The notes below the pieces were generated by a model. The model made no database searches and was not told the DNA's origin. It saw nothing but the letters and a program-made list of their open reading frames with translations. 64,000 nt of DNA from a bacterium (lineage in GTDB: Bacteria > Myxococcota_A > Bradymonadia > UBA7976 > UBA1532): assembly GCA_030426085.1 (NCBI GenBank), contig JAUHYW010000008.1, positions 62,001 to 126,000 of the forward strand, written 5' to 3'. Position 1 is the stretch's first letter. Every line of letters starts with the position of its first letter. This document shows positions 8,964-17,205 of this stretch, one piece after another. The position numbers and the translations under genes were made by a program.

Positions 8964-9081
8964 CGGCTCCTCGGGGGGCGGGGTCGCGGCCGATGCGTTT
9001 TGCAGGGGGCATGCCACCGGCGCCGAGGCGCCAGCGACCGGGGGGAAGCGCCGTCCGCGGGCGCCGAGGGCGACATCGACG

Positions 9082-11955
9082 TCAGGGATTCGAGGCCCGC
9101 CCCGTGAACCGCCGTTGACGGCGCCCCGAGACCCCGGGTTCTGCGTCGCCTTCGAGCGCGGCCGCCACCCGCGCCGCCGTGAAGTGGTGCTCGGCGAGGC
9201 GCCAGGTGGGCACGCCGGGGTCGACGCCGCCCTCCAGCGCGCGCCCCAGGTCGAGGACGAGGCGCCCGCGCAGGCGCTCGATGCGCAGCCGCCGCGCGCG
9301 CAGCCGCTCGGCGTGGTGGGTCCACCCGGCCGAAGAGAACCGATCGAGCCACGCCTGACAGGCCAGCAGGGCCCACGAGCGCCCTTCGAACGAGAGCGGC
9401 TCGGCAGAGAGATCGAGCGACCCCCCGTCCACGGTGGCCACCCGGGCCGAATAGCGGACTTCGGTCTGCCCGAAGGGGCCGAGCCGCCCGTGACCGCTCG
9501 ACAGGGTGCCCAGGTCGAGGCGATCGTACGCCTGCTCCGCGTCCAGCAGGGTCTTGGTGATCACCGAGCGGATCCGCCTCGGCACCCGCCCCGACGCGGC
9601 GCCCGACCGGCTCACCTGGAGCAGCGCGGAGCCCACCTGGAAGGCGAGGCCCGGGTGATCGTCCCTCGTCAACGCCGGCTCCAGCCACCGCCCGGTGGAT
9701 GGGGGCTCGTCGAGCATGAAGTCGCTCAGATCCTCGACGGCCGGCTCGATGAGGTCTCGGAAGTCGCAGGCCGGCGGCGGCGCGTCCAGCCGGGACACGT
9801 CGAGCATGAACTGCAGCGCGAGCGCGGTGGCGTAGACGCTCGCCTCGCGCCCCGCGTCGCCGACCAGCGGGAAGCGGGTCCAGTGCGTCTGGCCGTCCGC
9901 GCCCGTGAAGCGGAAGAGCGCGCTCTCCCGGCACACCCGCCCCAGCAGCTCTCGCGTGCCAGCGCCCGCCGGGTGCGCGGCGAGCGCGATGCCCATCCAC
10001 AGCAGCGGCTCGGCCTGGACGTAGGGCAGGCCCGGGTGGCGGAGCCAGCCGGCGTCACCGGGGCGCACGTCCGCCGCGCGCACCGCGCCCAGGATCCCGA
10101 CGCCGTGCCCGCCGACGCCGACGCCGACGCCGACGAGGCCGGTGTCGGCCCCGCGGGCGGCGAGGATCTGAGCGCCCACGAACGTGTCGATGACCGCGTC
10201 CGCCGGCGGCCCGGTCAGCCGGATGCGCCCGGCGCTGTCGATCCGCTGCTCGATCGTGGCCCGCAGCGCATCCCGCGCGTCGCGGAGACGGGCGGTGACC
10301 TCCTGCCGCGGTCGCGGCTGGCGGAAGACGGTCCACTGCCGGTCGTCGAGCGCCGCGCAGATCATCGCGTGGAAGGGCACCCGCACGCCGACGTCGGCCG
10401 CGGCGACGTAGCCGACCAGCGCCAGCGGCAGCGGCAGCAGCCGGCACACGCTGGTCAGCGCATACCGCCGGAGGGAGCCGTAGCGGAAGTGCCCCCGCAG
10501 CCGCAGCCGCAGCAGCTCGAGCTGGAGTCGGGCCGGCAGCAGCCCGCTCCACCACTGCAACGGTCCGGCCATGGGCGGCGGCGCGGCGTCGCACAGATCG
10601 CGGGCGATCAGCGGCACCGAGCGGGTCTCCTGCCACACCCGGCGCGCCGCCGGGCCGAGATCGGCGTGCATCAGCGCCCACTCGTCTTCGCCCCGCACGC
10701 CCTGGCGGGCGTCGAGCACGCCGGCGTCCTCGAGGCGCCGCAGCACCGACTCGACCCGACGCCGCCGGCCGCCTCCGTCGGGCCCGCCGACCTCCATCAG
10801 CAGCGCGTCGAGGCTCAGCCAGCAGCGGGTCACGCCGTCGTGCGCGCTCAGCCGCGACAGGATCCCGGCCACCCGGGGCAGAGAGACGTCGTGCTCATGA
10901 GCGGCGGCGACGGCCGCCCGGTAGACCAGCCGCTGCTCGACGCCCTCCAGGCCGCCCCGCTTCCAGTAGGACTGCAACGTCAGGCTCGGCAGCTCGCCCA
11001 GCTCTCGCAGGACCGCGCCCAGGCGGATGGGCAGCACCGGGCCGCTGCGGGTGAGATCGGCGACGAGGCGCGCCCGCAGGTCGGACCAGCCATAATCCCG
11101 ATGCAGGATGAGCCCGCTGCCCTCGAGCACGTCGAACGCCTGCTCGACCTCGAACGGCGCCAGCGAGTCCACCCGGACGGTCTCGGTGACGAGATCGGGC
11201 CGCGCCCGCCCCAGGACATCGAGGATCGCGCTCAGCTCGGGTCGATCGGGCGTATGGCACACGATGAGGAGCTGCGCGCCCCCCTCCCGCCCGATCCGCC
11301 GGGCCAGCTCGACCCAGAAGTCGTGATCCGGCACCTCTGCGGCCCGATCGCGGCGCAGATAGGACTCGAACTGATCGAAGACGAGCAGCGGGATGCGGCC
11401 GTCGGCCCGGAGGCAGGCGAGGTGAGCGTCGATCTGGGACCACGCGCCGCGCCCGGTGGACTTGGGGTCGACCAGCCAGCGCAGGGCCGGCTCGAGCACC
11501 GCCAGCGGCGGGCTGCTCGGCTGGCGCGACCAGTCCACCACCACCGGCACCAGCCCGTGGCCCCGCACCGCGTCGCCGAGCAGATCGCGGATCAAGCGCG
11601 ACTTGCCGACCCCGGTCCGCCCGCAGAGCACGGCGGGGCCGGCGTGCATGCACTTCTGGGCGAGGTCGTCGAGCACGGCCGGGCGGCGCACGAGCGACGC
11701 CGGCGTCGCCAGCCAGTCGACGAGCGCCCGGCAGGAGACGAAGCGCGCCCGGCGGCGGGTGCGCAGGGCGAGGGCCACCCCCGCCAGGGCGACGCCCGCC
11801 CCGACCAGCGCCGCCGGAGCCCACCCCGAGGCGACCCCAGCGACTCCGGCGACGGCCCCGATCACGGCGAGACCGACGCCGACGACGCGCAGGATCTCCC
11901 GCAGGCTGCGGGGGGCTTCGATCTTCGGACGAGCGGTCTCGGGGGGCGACTCCAC
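9082..11955 (-). CDS. Membrane-anchored STAND-like P-loop NTPase with C-terminal helical region
   Basis: 957 residues from a GTG at 11,955 preceded by GGAG with 7-bp spacing; an ATG at 12,114 in the same frame adds 53 low-complexity residues and has no comparable site. Two hydrophobic segments lie at about residues 22-42 and 46-64. The nucleotide site follows: Walker A GRTGVGKS (112-119) and Walker B LLVFDQFE (190-197), with a later IVCHTPDR stretch that could serve as sensor. The order of P-loop, Walker B and a winged-helix-like region near residues 370-470 resembles STAND ATPases (known as signal-sensing switches). The C-terminal half contains helical segments (for example EPLLWMGIALAAHP) suggestive of an alpha/alpha-toroid or superhelix, an inference only. 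No effector nuclease or protease domain is recognisable. Neighbours are a receptor kinase and the lipoprotein operon. Confidence 0.75.
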   Translation of the reverse strand: MESPPETARPKIEAPRSLREILRVVGVGLAVIGAVAGVAGVASGWAPAALVGAGVALAGVALALRTRRRARFVSCRALVDWLATPASLVRRPAVLDDLAQKCMHAGPAVLCGRTGVGKSRLIRDLLGDAVRGHGLVPVVVDWSRQPSSPPLAVLEPALRWLVDPKSTGRGAWSQIDAHLACLRADGRIPLLVFDQFESYLRRDRAAEVPDHDFWVELARRIGREGGAQLLIVCHTPDRPELSAILDVLGRARPDLVTETVRVDSLAPFEVEQAFDVLEGSGLILHRDYGWSDLRARLVADLTRSGPVLPIRLGAVLRELGELPSLTLQSYWKRGGLEGVEQRLVYRAAVAAAHEHDVSLPRVAGILSRLSAHDGVTRCWLSLDALLMEVGGPDGGGRRRRVESVLRRLEDAGVLDARQGVRGEDEWALMHADLGPAARRVWQETRSVPLIARDLCDAAPPPMAGPLQWWSGLLPARLQLELLRLRLRGHFRYGSLRRYALTSVCRLLPLPLALVGYVAAADVGVRVPFHAMICAALDDRQWTVFRQPRPRQEVTARLRDARDALRATIEQRIDSAGRIRLTGPPADAVIDTFVGAQILAARGADTGLVGVGVGVGGHGVGILGAVRAADVRPGDAGWLRHPGLPYVQAEPLLWMGIALAAHPAGAGTRELLGRVCRESALFRFTGADGQTHWTRFPLVGDAGREASVYATALALQFMLDVSRLDAPPPACDFRDLIEPAVEDLSDFMLDEPPSTGRWLEPALTRDDHPGLAFQVGSALLQVSRSGAASGRVPRRIRSVITKTLLDAEQAYDRLDLGTLSSGHGRLGPFGQTEVRYSARVATVDGGSLDLSAEPLSFEGRSWALLACQAWLDRFSSAGWTHHAERLRARRLRIERLRGRLVLDLGRALEGGVDPGVPTWRLAEHHFTAARVAAALEGDAEPGVSGRRQRRFTGRASNP

Positions 11956-12191
11956 GTCGGATCTCCATTCGGTCGTGGGGCGCGTCGGGGTGCCCGGGGG
12001 GACGCGCGCTGGCGAAGCGACGGCGGAGATCGGTCGGCCGGGCCGAATCGGTGGGGGTGGTCCCGCCCGCTGTCGCGAGGACGCCGGACCTTGCCACACG
12101 GCCCGCAGGCGCACCTATTTCAACGGTATTTCAGCCGTTTACGGGTGTCCGAATGGAGAATTCGGCGAGGCGGGGGGACCGGGCCCGGCCC
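11956..12191. promoter_or_regulatory. AT-richer gap upstream of the NTPase gene, probable promoter region
   Basis: Around 12,115-12,165 the base composition drops well below the surroundings and contains AACGG/CCGTT inverted half-sites separated by 8 bases. This is the likely promoter/operator zone for the minus-strand NTPase gene. No clear -35/-10 pair could be fixed, so the call rests on composition and position. Confidence 0.3.
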
Positions 12192-13961
12192 TCAGTTCAG
12201 CGTCTCGACCTTGCGCCCGTCGGACTTGCCCGATCCGCGATCGGACTTGCCGTCGCCGCCCAGGATCGGGATGCGACCGCCGGAGGGCTTGCCCCCGCCG
12301 GCCTTGCCCCCGGGGTCGGGCACGTCGTCGAGCGTGATCTGACTGGCCCTGGGCGTGGGGTCGGGCTGAGCGACCGGCTCCGGATCCGGCTCGGGCTCCG
12401 CCGGCGGCGGCGGCGCGACCTGGGTCAGCTCGAGGGTGCGCACATAGCGCCGGGCCGAGCGGCCCGAGGCGCGCAGGCTCCAGGTGGCGTCCTCGTAGCC
12501 GGCGAGCTTCAGCGTCAGGGTGTGGCTGCCGTTGGTCAGCCGGGTCTGAAGCGGCGTGCGCCCGATCGAGCGGCCGCCCCAGTAGACCTCGGCCCCCTTG
12601 GGCTGACTGTAGACCGACACCCGGTGGTAGACCGGGCCGTCATCGGCCTCGGCGTCGGGCTCGGGCGGGGCGGCGTCGGGCGCCGGGGCCGCGGCGTCGG
12701 GCTTCGGCGCCGCGTCGGGCTTCGCGGCCGGCGGGGCCGCGTCGGGCCTCGGCGCGGCGTCGGGCTTCGCCACCGGCGGGCTGGCCTTCTCCGCCCCCGC
12801 CGTCGGCTGCCCGGTGGCGGCCGCGGCCTTCTCGTCGGGCGGCGGCTCGACCGGGCCCAGCGGGCGCCGGATGACCGCCAGGGCCACCACCGCCGCGGCC
12901 AGGATCACCAGCGCCGCGTAGAGCCAGCCGTTGCCCCGCCGGGCCGGCGGGCGGTTGGCCTCCATCGACCACCCGTGGGTGCTCGACGGCATCGACGGCT
13001 CGTCCAGCTCGGGCGGCAGCCCCATCTGGTTGCGCACCTGCCGCAGCGCCATGCGCATCTCGGCGGCGCTCGCGAAGCGCTCGTCGGGCGACTTGGCCAG
13101 GGCCCGCATCACCAGCCCCTCCAGCTCGGGCGGCGCGTCGAGGTCCGGCTTGCTCTCCTGGAACGGCGGCGGCGCGCTGTGCAGGTGCATCCGGAACAGC
13201 TCGTGGTGCGAGTTGCTCGTGAACGGCAGCCGCCCGGTCAGCATGCGGTACATCACCACGCCGAGAGCGTAGATGTCGGTGCGGGCGTCGACCTGCCCGA
13301 AGGCGACCTGCTCGGGCGCCATGTACTGCGGGGTGCCGCAGATCTGGCGCTCCATGGTGATCTCGGACTTGTCGACCGGGTCTTCGCTGCTGTCGATGTA
13401 GCGGGCGATGCCGAAGTCGAGCACCTTGACGAAGTCGGGCGCGTCCCCCTGCTGGGTGAGGTACAGGTTGCCCGGCTTGATGTCGCGGTGGACGATGTTC
13501 TTGCGGTGGGCGTGGTCCAGCGCCCGCAGCACCTGATCGATGATGTGGATCGTGCGGGCCGGCGGCAGGTGGGTCTGGTGCAGCGCCTTGTGCAGCGTAT
13601 CGCCGTCGAGCAGCTCCATCACCAGGAAGAGGTGCCCGTCGTCGGTGGTGCCGTAGTCGTGCACCACCGTGATGTTGGGGTGGCTGAGGTTCGAGGCGAT
13701 GCGCGCCCCGCGGGCGAAGCGCTCGGTGCTGGGGTCGTCGGCCGGCGGCAGCAGCTTGATCGCCACCGCCCGCTGGATCGACTGCTGCCACGCCAACCAG
13801 ACCGAGCTGTCCATGCCGCCGACGCCGAGCAGCTCGCGCAGGGTGTAGCGGCCGCCGACCACCTGCCCGCCGAGGTCCTGCACCACCCGCCTGCCGTCAT
13901 GCGGACAGCGGGTGCGCCGCTCCTCGAAGCGGGTCCGACAGCGGGAGCAGATCCAGGTCAC
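12192..13961 (-). CDS. Zinc-ribbon Ser/Thr protein kinase with transmembrane segment and PEGA domain
   Basis: 589 residues. The N-terminal knuckle has C5, C8, C19 and H21 (CSRC...CPHDG), probably binding zinc. The kinase domain spans about 38-300: Lys69 (AVAIK), HRD at 158-160 in HRDIKPGN, DFG at 182-184, and GTPQYMAPE in the activation segment. The glycine loop reads GVGGMDSSV instead of canonical GxGxFG, so nucleotide positioning may differ, although catalytic residues are intact. A transmembrane helix (LYAALVILAAAVVALAVI, about 347-364) precedes an Ala/Pro/Asp/Lys linker and a PEGA domain (PKGAEVYWGGRSIGRTPL) in the periplasm. The tail is Gly/Lys/Asp-rich. The PknB-PEGA architecture is typical of Myxococcota receptor kinases. 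A TTGACG-N17-TTAACC promoter lies 54 bp upstream of the start. Confidence 0.93.
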   Translation of the reverse strand: MTWICSRCRTRFEERRTRCPHDGRRVVQDLGGQVVGGRYTLRELLGVGGMDSSVWLAWQQSIQRAVAIKLLPPADDPSTERFARGARIASNLSHPNITVVHDYGTTDDGHLFLVMELLDGDTLHKALHQTHLPPARTIHIIDQVLRALDHAHRKNIVHRDIKPGNLYLTQQGDAPDFVKVLDFGIARYIDSSEDPVDKSEITMERQICGTPQYMAPEQVAFGQVDARTDIYALGVVMYRMLTGRLPFTSNSHHELFRMHLHSAPPPFQESKPDLDAPPELEGLVMRALAKSPDERFASAAEMRMALRQVRNQMGLPPELDEPSMPSSTHGWSMEANRPPARRGNGWLYAALVILAAAVVALAVIRRPLGPVEPPPDEKAAAATGQPTAGAEKASPPVAKPDAAPRPDAAPPAAKPDAAPKPDAAAPAPDAAPPEPDAEADDGPVYHRVSVYSQPKGAEVYWGGRSIGRTPLQTRLTNGSHTLTLKLAGYEDATWSLRASGRSARRYVRTLELTQVAPPPPAEPEPDPEPVAQPDPTPRASQITLDDVPDPGGKAGGGKPSGGRIPILGGDGKSDRGSGKSDGRKVETLN

Positions 13962-14014
13962 GGGCCTTCCTCTTCGGGGTGTACCGTCTCGGCGCGGCGG
14001 GCTCGACCACAGCA

Positions 14015-14043
14015 GGTTAAGGGCCGAGCCGACGACCCGTCAA
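14015..14043 (-). promoter_or_regulatory. Sigma-70-type promoter of the zinc-ribbon kinase gene
   Basis: On the minus strand TTGACG (14,043-14,038) is followed after exactly 17 bases by TTAACC (14,020-14,015), 54 bp before the ATG at 13,961. The -35 matches the consensus at five of six positions; the -10 is weaker. Confidence 0.5.
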
Positions 14044-14423
14044 GCATGGGGCGTCGGCGGCCACCGGCCATACGCGGCGCGGCTCGGGGGCTGTCCGCCA
14101 GCGCTCGCCCGGCGGCGGATCCGGGCGGCGCCGACGCGGGCGATCGGCGCCCCGGGCCGAGCCCCGGATCCGGCCGGTCGCGCGGGCTGCCAGAGTCGCC
14201 CGCGGCGCGGCGGGGGCCGGCTCGGGCCCCCGGAGGGCGATCCACGAGGCGTCATGAACGGCGCGCAGGGCCCGCGGCGGCTCGAACAATCCATCCGGCG
14301 CGCTGCCCATCCGGCGCGCTGCGAGCCCGCGCGACCCCACCCGCGACGACCGCCTGTCTGCGAGGCGCCGATCACCGCCGAACCCCCGCCCGCCCGGCGA
14401 GGCGGCGGCCGGACGCGCCGGTC
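14044..14423. other. Gene-free GC-rich DNA
   Basis: No coding region with a ribosome site, motif or homologue-like sequence is visible on either strand. Long open frames exist only because stop codons are rare at this base composition. Confidence 0.6.
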
Positions 14424-15185
14424 ATCGCATCGGTCAGCCGGCGGTCCCGCGGTATCCCGCGGCTCATCGGCTGCGCCGACTTTCGCCCGGCATCCCCCGG
14501 GGCCGGCCTTCGGGCTTCGGTGGGGGTGGGCGCGGGTATGATGGCGGTGGTGGATCGCGTGACGGTCGGCCGGCAGTCCCGGGGTATCCCGGGCTCGCCG
14601 GCTGCGCCGACTTCGCCCGGCATCCCCCGGGGCCGGCCTTCGGGCTTCGGTGGGGGTGGGTGTGGGTATGATGGTGGTGGTGGGTATCGCATCGGTCGGC
14701 CGGCGGTCCCGGGGGGTCCCGGGCGCATCGGCTGCGCCGAGTGTCGCCCGGCATCCCCCGGGCCGGCCTCGTGAGCTTCGGTGCGGGGGGGGTCGGATGG
14801 GTGTGATGGCGGTGGTGGATCGCGTGACGGTCGGCCGGCAGCCCCGGGGTATCCCGGGCTCACCGGCTGCGCCGACTTCGCCCGGCATCCCCCGGGGCCG
14901 GCCTTCGGGCTTCGGTGGGGGTGGGCGTGGATGTGATGGCGGTGGTGGGTATCGCATCGGCCGGCCGGCGGTCCCGGGGGGTCCCGGGCTCATCGGCTGC
15001 GCCGAGTGTCGCCCGGCATCCCCCGGGGCCGGCCTTCGGGCTTCGGTGGGGGTGGGTGTGGGTATGATGGTGGTGGTGGGTATCGCATCGGCCGGCCGGC
15101 ATCCCCCGGGGCCGGCCTTCGGGCTTCGGTGGGGGTGGGCGTGGGTATGATGGTGGTGGTGGGTATCGCGTCGGCGCGGCCGGCG
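14424..15185. repeat. Tandem array of about 130-bp units (minisatellite)
   Basis: The landmark GGCCGGCCTT (GGCCGGCCTC in the third copy) recurs at 14,501, 14,631, 14,761, 14,896, 15,027 and 15,110, giving steps of 130, 130, 135, 131 and a shortened 83. Each unit contains CATCCCCCGGGGCCGGCC, a G-rich TCGGTGGGGGTGGG element, a TATGATGG(T/C)GGTGG element and a GTCCCGG-type inverted element. Units differ by point changes and small indels, and the last is internally deleted. Because the unit stays open in several frames, long but meaningless reading frames cross the array. No gene function is assigned. Confidence 0.9.
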
Positions 15186-15514
15186 GGGTCCCGGGGTGTT
15201 ACGGGCTCCTTCGTGGTGCCGAACATGTCGCCCGTACCACCCCGGGCGCCGGCCGCGCTGCGCTTCGTTGGGGGATGGCTCCGGGCGGGGGGCGTGGCGG
15301 CCGTCGACCGGCGCTCGCCCGCCGCGCCTCGCGTATCTGGTGCGGGGCGCATGTGACAGGCGGTGGCTCCGGGGTGGGTGAAGGCGGGCTGACCGGGCGG
15401 GGCGCTCAGAGCGTCGGTCGTTCGCCGGTCGACGTACTGTGCCACGCGTTCTGACTCGGGGGTGGAGCCGGTCGGGGTCGACCATCACGGGCGTCGTCCG
15501 TGAGCGAGCGTCGT
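15186..15514. other. Gene-free spacer between two repeat arrays
   Basis: No gene, RNA or promoter is recognised. A few short inverted elements (for example GGTCCCGGGG near 15,187) look like decayed pieces of the neighbouring 130-bp array. Confidence 0.5.
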
Positions 15515-15705
15515 CCTGTCGGCCCGTCACCTACCCGAACCTCCGTCCTGTCGGCCCGTCACCTACCCGAACCTCCGTCCTGTCGACCCGCCACCCATCC
15601 AGACGGTCGTCCTGTCGACCCGTCACCCATCCAGACGGCTGCCTTGTCCACCCGATGCCCACCCAGACGGCCGCCTTGTCCACCCGATGCCCACCCAGAC
15701 TGTCA
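15515..15705. repeat. 32-bp tandem repeat array
   Basis: Six units begin near 15,515, 15,547, 15,579, 15,611, 15,642 and 15,674. The first two units carry CCTGTCGGCCCGTCACCTAC, the next two a CCCATCCAGACGG variant, and the last two CCTTGTCCACCCGATGCCC. Neighbouring pairs resemble each other most, suggesting stepwise duplication. No unique spacers separate the units, so this is not a CRISPR. No coding role is supported. Confidence 0.85.
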
Positions 15706-16022
15706 TCGAAGGGGGTCGAGCGCGCAGCGCGAGACGCGAGCGACGCTGCCTCTGCACATGCCATCGCTCATCCAGGTGGGTGACCAGCGCACAAGATCCC
15801 ACCCAGAACGCGCGAGCACGCGAGCGGAGCGAGCCGCCGAGCGCAGCGCAGGTGTCCGGCTACGCCGGACGGGTCGGAGGGAGAGCGCAGTGCGAGCGAA
15901 GCGAGTGCGAGCATCGACCGGAGATCCCGCCCCCGCGCAGCGGGGGCACCGGAGTCGAGCACGGCTTAACGCATAGCTGTTGGCGCGTTCCGAGCCGCCG
16001 AGAGCTGGCCCGCCTCGCACAT
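15706..16022. other. Gene-free, low-complexity GAGCG/GCAGCG-rich DNA
   Basis: The sequence is full of short GAGCGAGCG and CGCAGCGCG motifs and one short inverted repeat (GTCCGGC TAC GCCGGAC, 15,852-15,868). No supported gene was found. Confidence 0.5.
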
Positions 16023-16121
16023 CCTCAGCGTTGCCCAGACCCCCGTCGAACCCGCCCTCAGCGTTACCCAGGCCTCCGTCACACCCGCCCGATACATGAC
16101 CCACACCTCCGTCAAGCCGGC
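16023..16121. repeat. Three 33-bp tandem units
   Basis: Units start at 16,023, 16,056 and 16,089. The first two share CCTCAGCGTT(G/A)CCCAG and CCGTC; the third is diverged. The 33-bp step is a multiple of three, so 11-residue repeats appear in more than one frame (for example AGVTEAWVTLR on the minus strand). This could be the remnant of a repeat-protein gene, but no start, ribosome site or flanking domain supports one. Confidence 0.65.
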
Positions 16122-16206
16122 GATGTGCGCCGCCCCGGCGACTGCGGGTGAAGTGTAGATGGGTGGGTCGCCGTGGACACACGGGCCAAGGCACTGGATG
16201 AGTGGA

Positions 16207-16267
16207 GTCACCGGAAGGCATCGGGCAGTCATCTCGAATGAATGGAGACCCGGTGCCTTCCGGTGAC
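16207..16267. repeat. Long inverted repeat, 19-bp arms
   Basis: Arms 16,207-16,225 and 16,249-16,267 are reverse complements at 18 of 19 positions (outer 14 bp, GTCACCGGAAGGCA, perfect), around a 23-base loop. Transcribed, it would form a strong hairpin. It could be a small mobile-element relic, a structured RNA or a transcription-stop element beyond the CRISPR array. Confidence 0.8.
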
Positions 16268-16302
16268 CGTTTCCGGGCTTCATCCTCTGCGGTGAGCAGT
16301 CG

Positions 16303-16321
16303 ATCGGTTGAGTCAACCGAT
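16303..16321. repeat. Perfect 19-base palindrome at the degenerate end of the CRISPR array
   Basis: ATCGGTTGA G TCAACCGAT: nine-base arms around a single G. Its right arm overwrites the first bases of the leftmost CRISPR repeat (16,315), which explains why that repeat is degenerate. Confidence 0.8.
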
Positions 16322-16644
16322 TGCCCTCGTGAGCGGGGAGTGGCTGCAAGGCGTGGGAGGACGGCTCCCTCGAGCGCTTCCACAGCTGTCTCAATCCCCT
16401 CGTGAGCGGGGAGTGGCTGCAAGCATCCTCGAGATGTCCGAATCGACGGATGACCTTCCCGTCTCAATCCCCTCGTGAGCGGGGAGTGGCTGCAAGCGTT
16501 CGGCGCGGCGATCCTCACCTTCCTCGCGGCCAAGCTGTCTCAATCCCCTCGTGAGCGGGGAGTGGCTGCAAGCCAGGCCGCCGATGCGGAGATCAAGGCG
16601 TATGAGGTGTCTCAATCCCCTCGTGAGCGGGGAGTGGCTGCAAG
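16315..16644 (-). CRISPR. CRISPR array, five 36-bp repeats and four spacers, no cas genes
   Basis: Repeats lie at 16,315-16,350 (5' ten bases degenerate), 16,388-16,423, 16,461-16,496, 16,537-16,572 and 16,609-16,644; the last four are identical. Spacers are 37, 37, 40 and 36 bp. The plus-strand repeat begins GTCTCAATCCCCTCGTGAGC and ends TGGCTGCAAG, with a CCCC...GGGG partial palindrome inside. On the minus strand it ends ATTGAGAC, close to the ATTGAAA(C/G) tag that forms crRNA 5' handles in many type I and III systems. Together with decay of the left-most repeat, this says transcription runs on the minus strand from a leader to the right. No cas gene occurs in the window, so the array must be served in trans or be a relic. 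Spacer targets are unknown. Confidence 0.95.
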
Positions 16645-16800
16645 GGCAGCCCGCGTAGATCACCGAAATCCCGGCAGATTTTTGCTTCTAGATTCCCCAC
16701 CCCCTTCCATGGTGGGGTATTTGGCCTGCGAGGCCTTCGTCGCCCGCGCGCCAATACCGCGCAAAACATTGAAATAGAAAGGCTTTCCTCAACTCTGCAG
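16645..16800 (-). promoter_or_regulatory. Probable CRISPR leader
   Basis: This stretch next to the intact end of the array is richer in A+T than its surroundings (for example ATTTTTGCTTCTAGATT near 16,678 and AAAACATTGAAATAGAAAGG near 16,762), as leaders usually are. Strand follows from the array orientation inferred from the repeats. A discrete -35/-10 pair was not fixed. Confidence 0.5.
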
Positions 16801-17205
16801 ACCCCCCTGATCTTCGGGGGTCCCCGAGGTGGGGAATCTCGCGGCAGTCGAAGATTTCAAAGACCGAGCGGGCTCACGTCCGAACGCCTTCATGATAGAC
16901 CGGCTCCCCGCCGGATGGAACCCCTTCGTCGAGCCATCGAGCGCGTCCGAACCAGGCAGGCCGGCGCAACAGGCACGAGCATCGTGGGGAGGAGACGAGC
17001 CCGCTGACCGTCCGCTCGGGGCAGGTGCCGGGTGCTGGGCACCTTGTCCGGGTGCCCGACGACCACTTCGCCGACCACCCCTGACCGCCCTCGCCGTCAC
17101 CCGTCCGGCACGAATCGCCCTGCCCGACCGCATACGGTGAACCACGCACCTCCGAGCCGTGCCATCCTGCTCTTGCGACCGGGGTACATCGACGAGGAGA
17201 CAGAC
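16801..17205. other. Gene-free spacer upstream of the toxin-like operon
   Basis: It contains a hairpin at 16,800-16,822 (GACCCCC/GGGGGTC arms, 9-base loop) but no convincing gene. The promoter of the operon starting at 17,206 should lie here, yet I cannot place it. A ribosome site GAGGAG is present at about 17,194. Confidence 0.5.

Noticed and set aside
11956-12114. ATG start of the NTPase gene at 12,114
   Set aside because: It adds 53 Pro/Arg-rich residues without a ribosome site; the GTG at 11,955 has GGAG at proper distance.
9115-12342. Very long plus-strand open frame opposite the NTPase gene
   Set aside because: Antisense opening caused by high GC; product is low-complexity Arg/Pro/Gly, with no ribosome site or domain, while the minus strand has clear P-loop motifs.
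14040-15530. About 500-codon minus-strand frame across the 130-bp array, with repeats such as PTPTEARRPAPGDAGR
   Set aside because: The unit is open in several frames on both strands and contains indels that shift the frame between copies (steps 135 and 131); no start signal or flanking domain.
15515-15705. Second CRISPR array
   Set aside because: Repeats are contiguous with no unique spacers between them.
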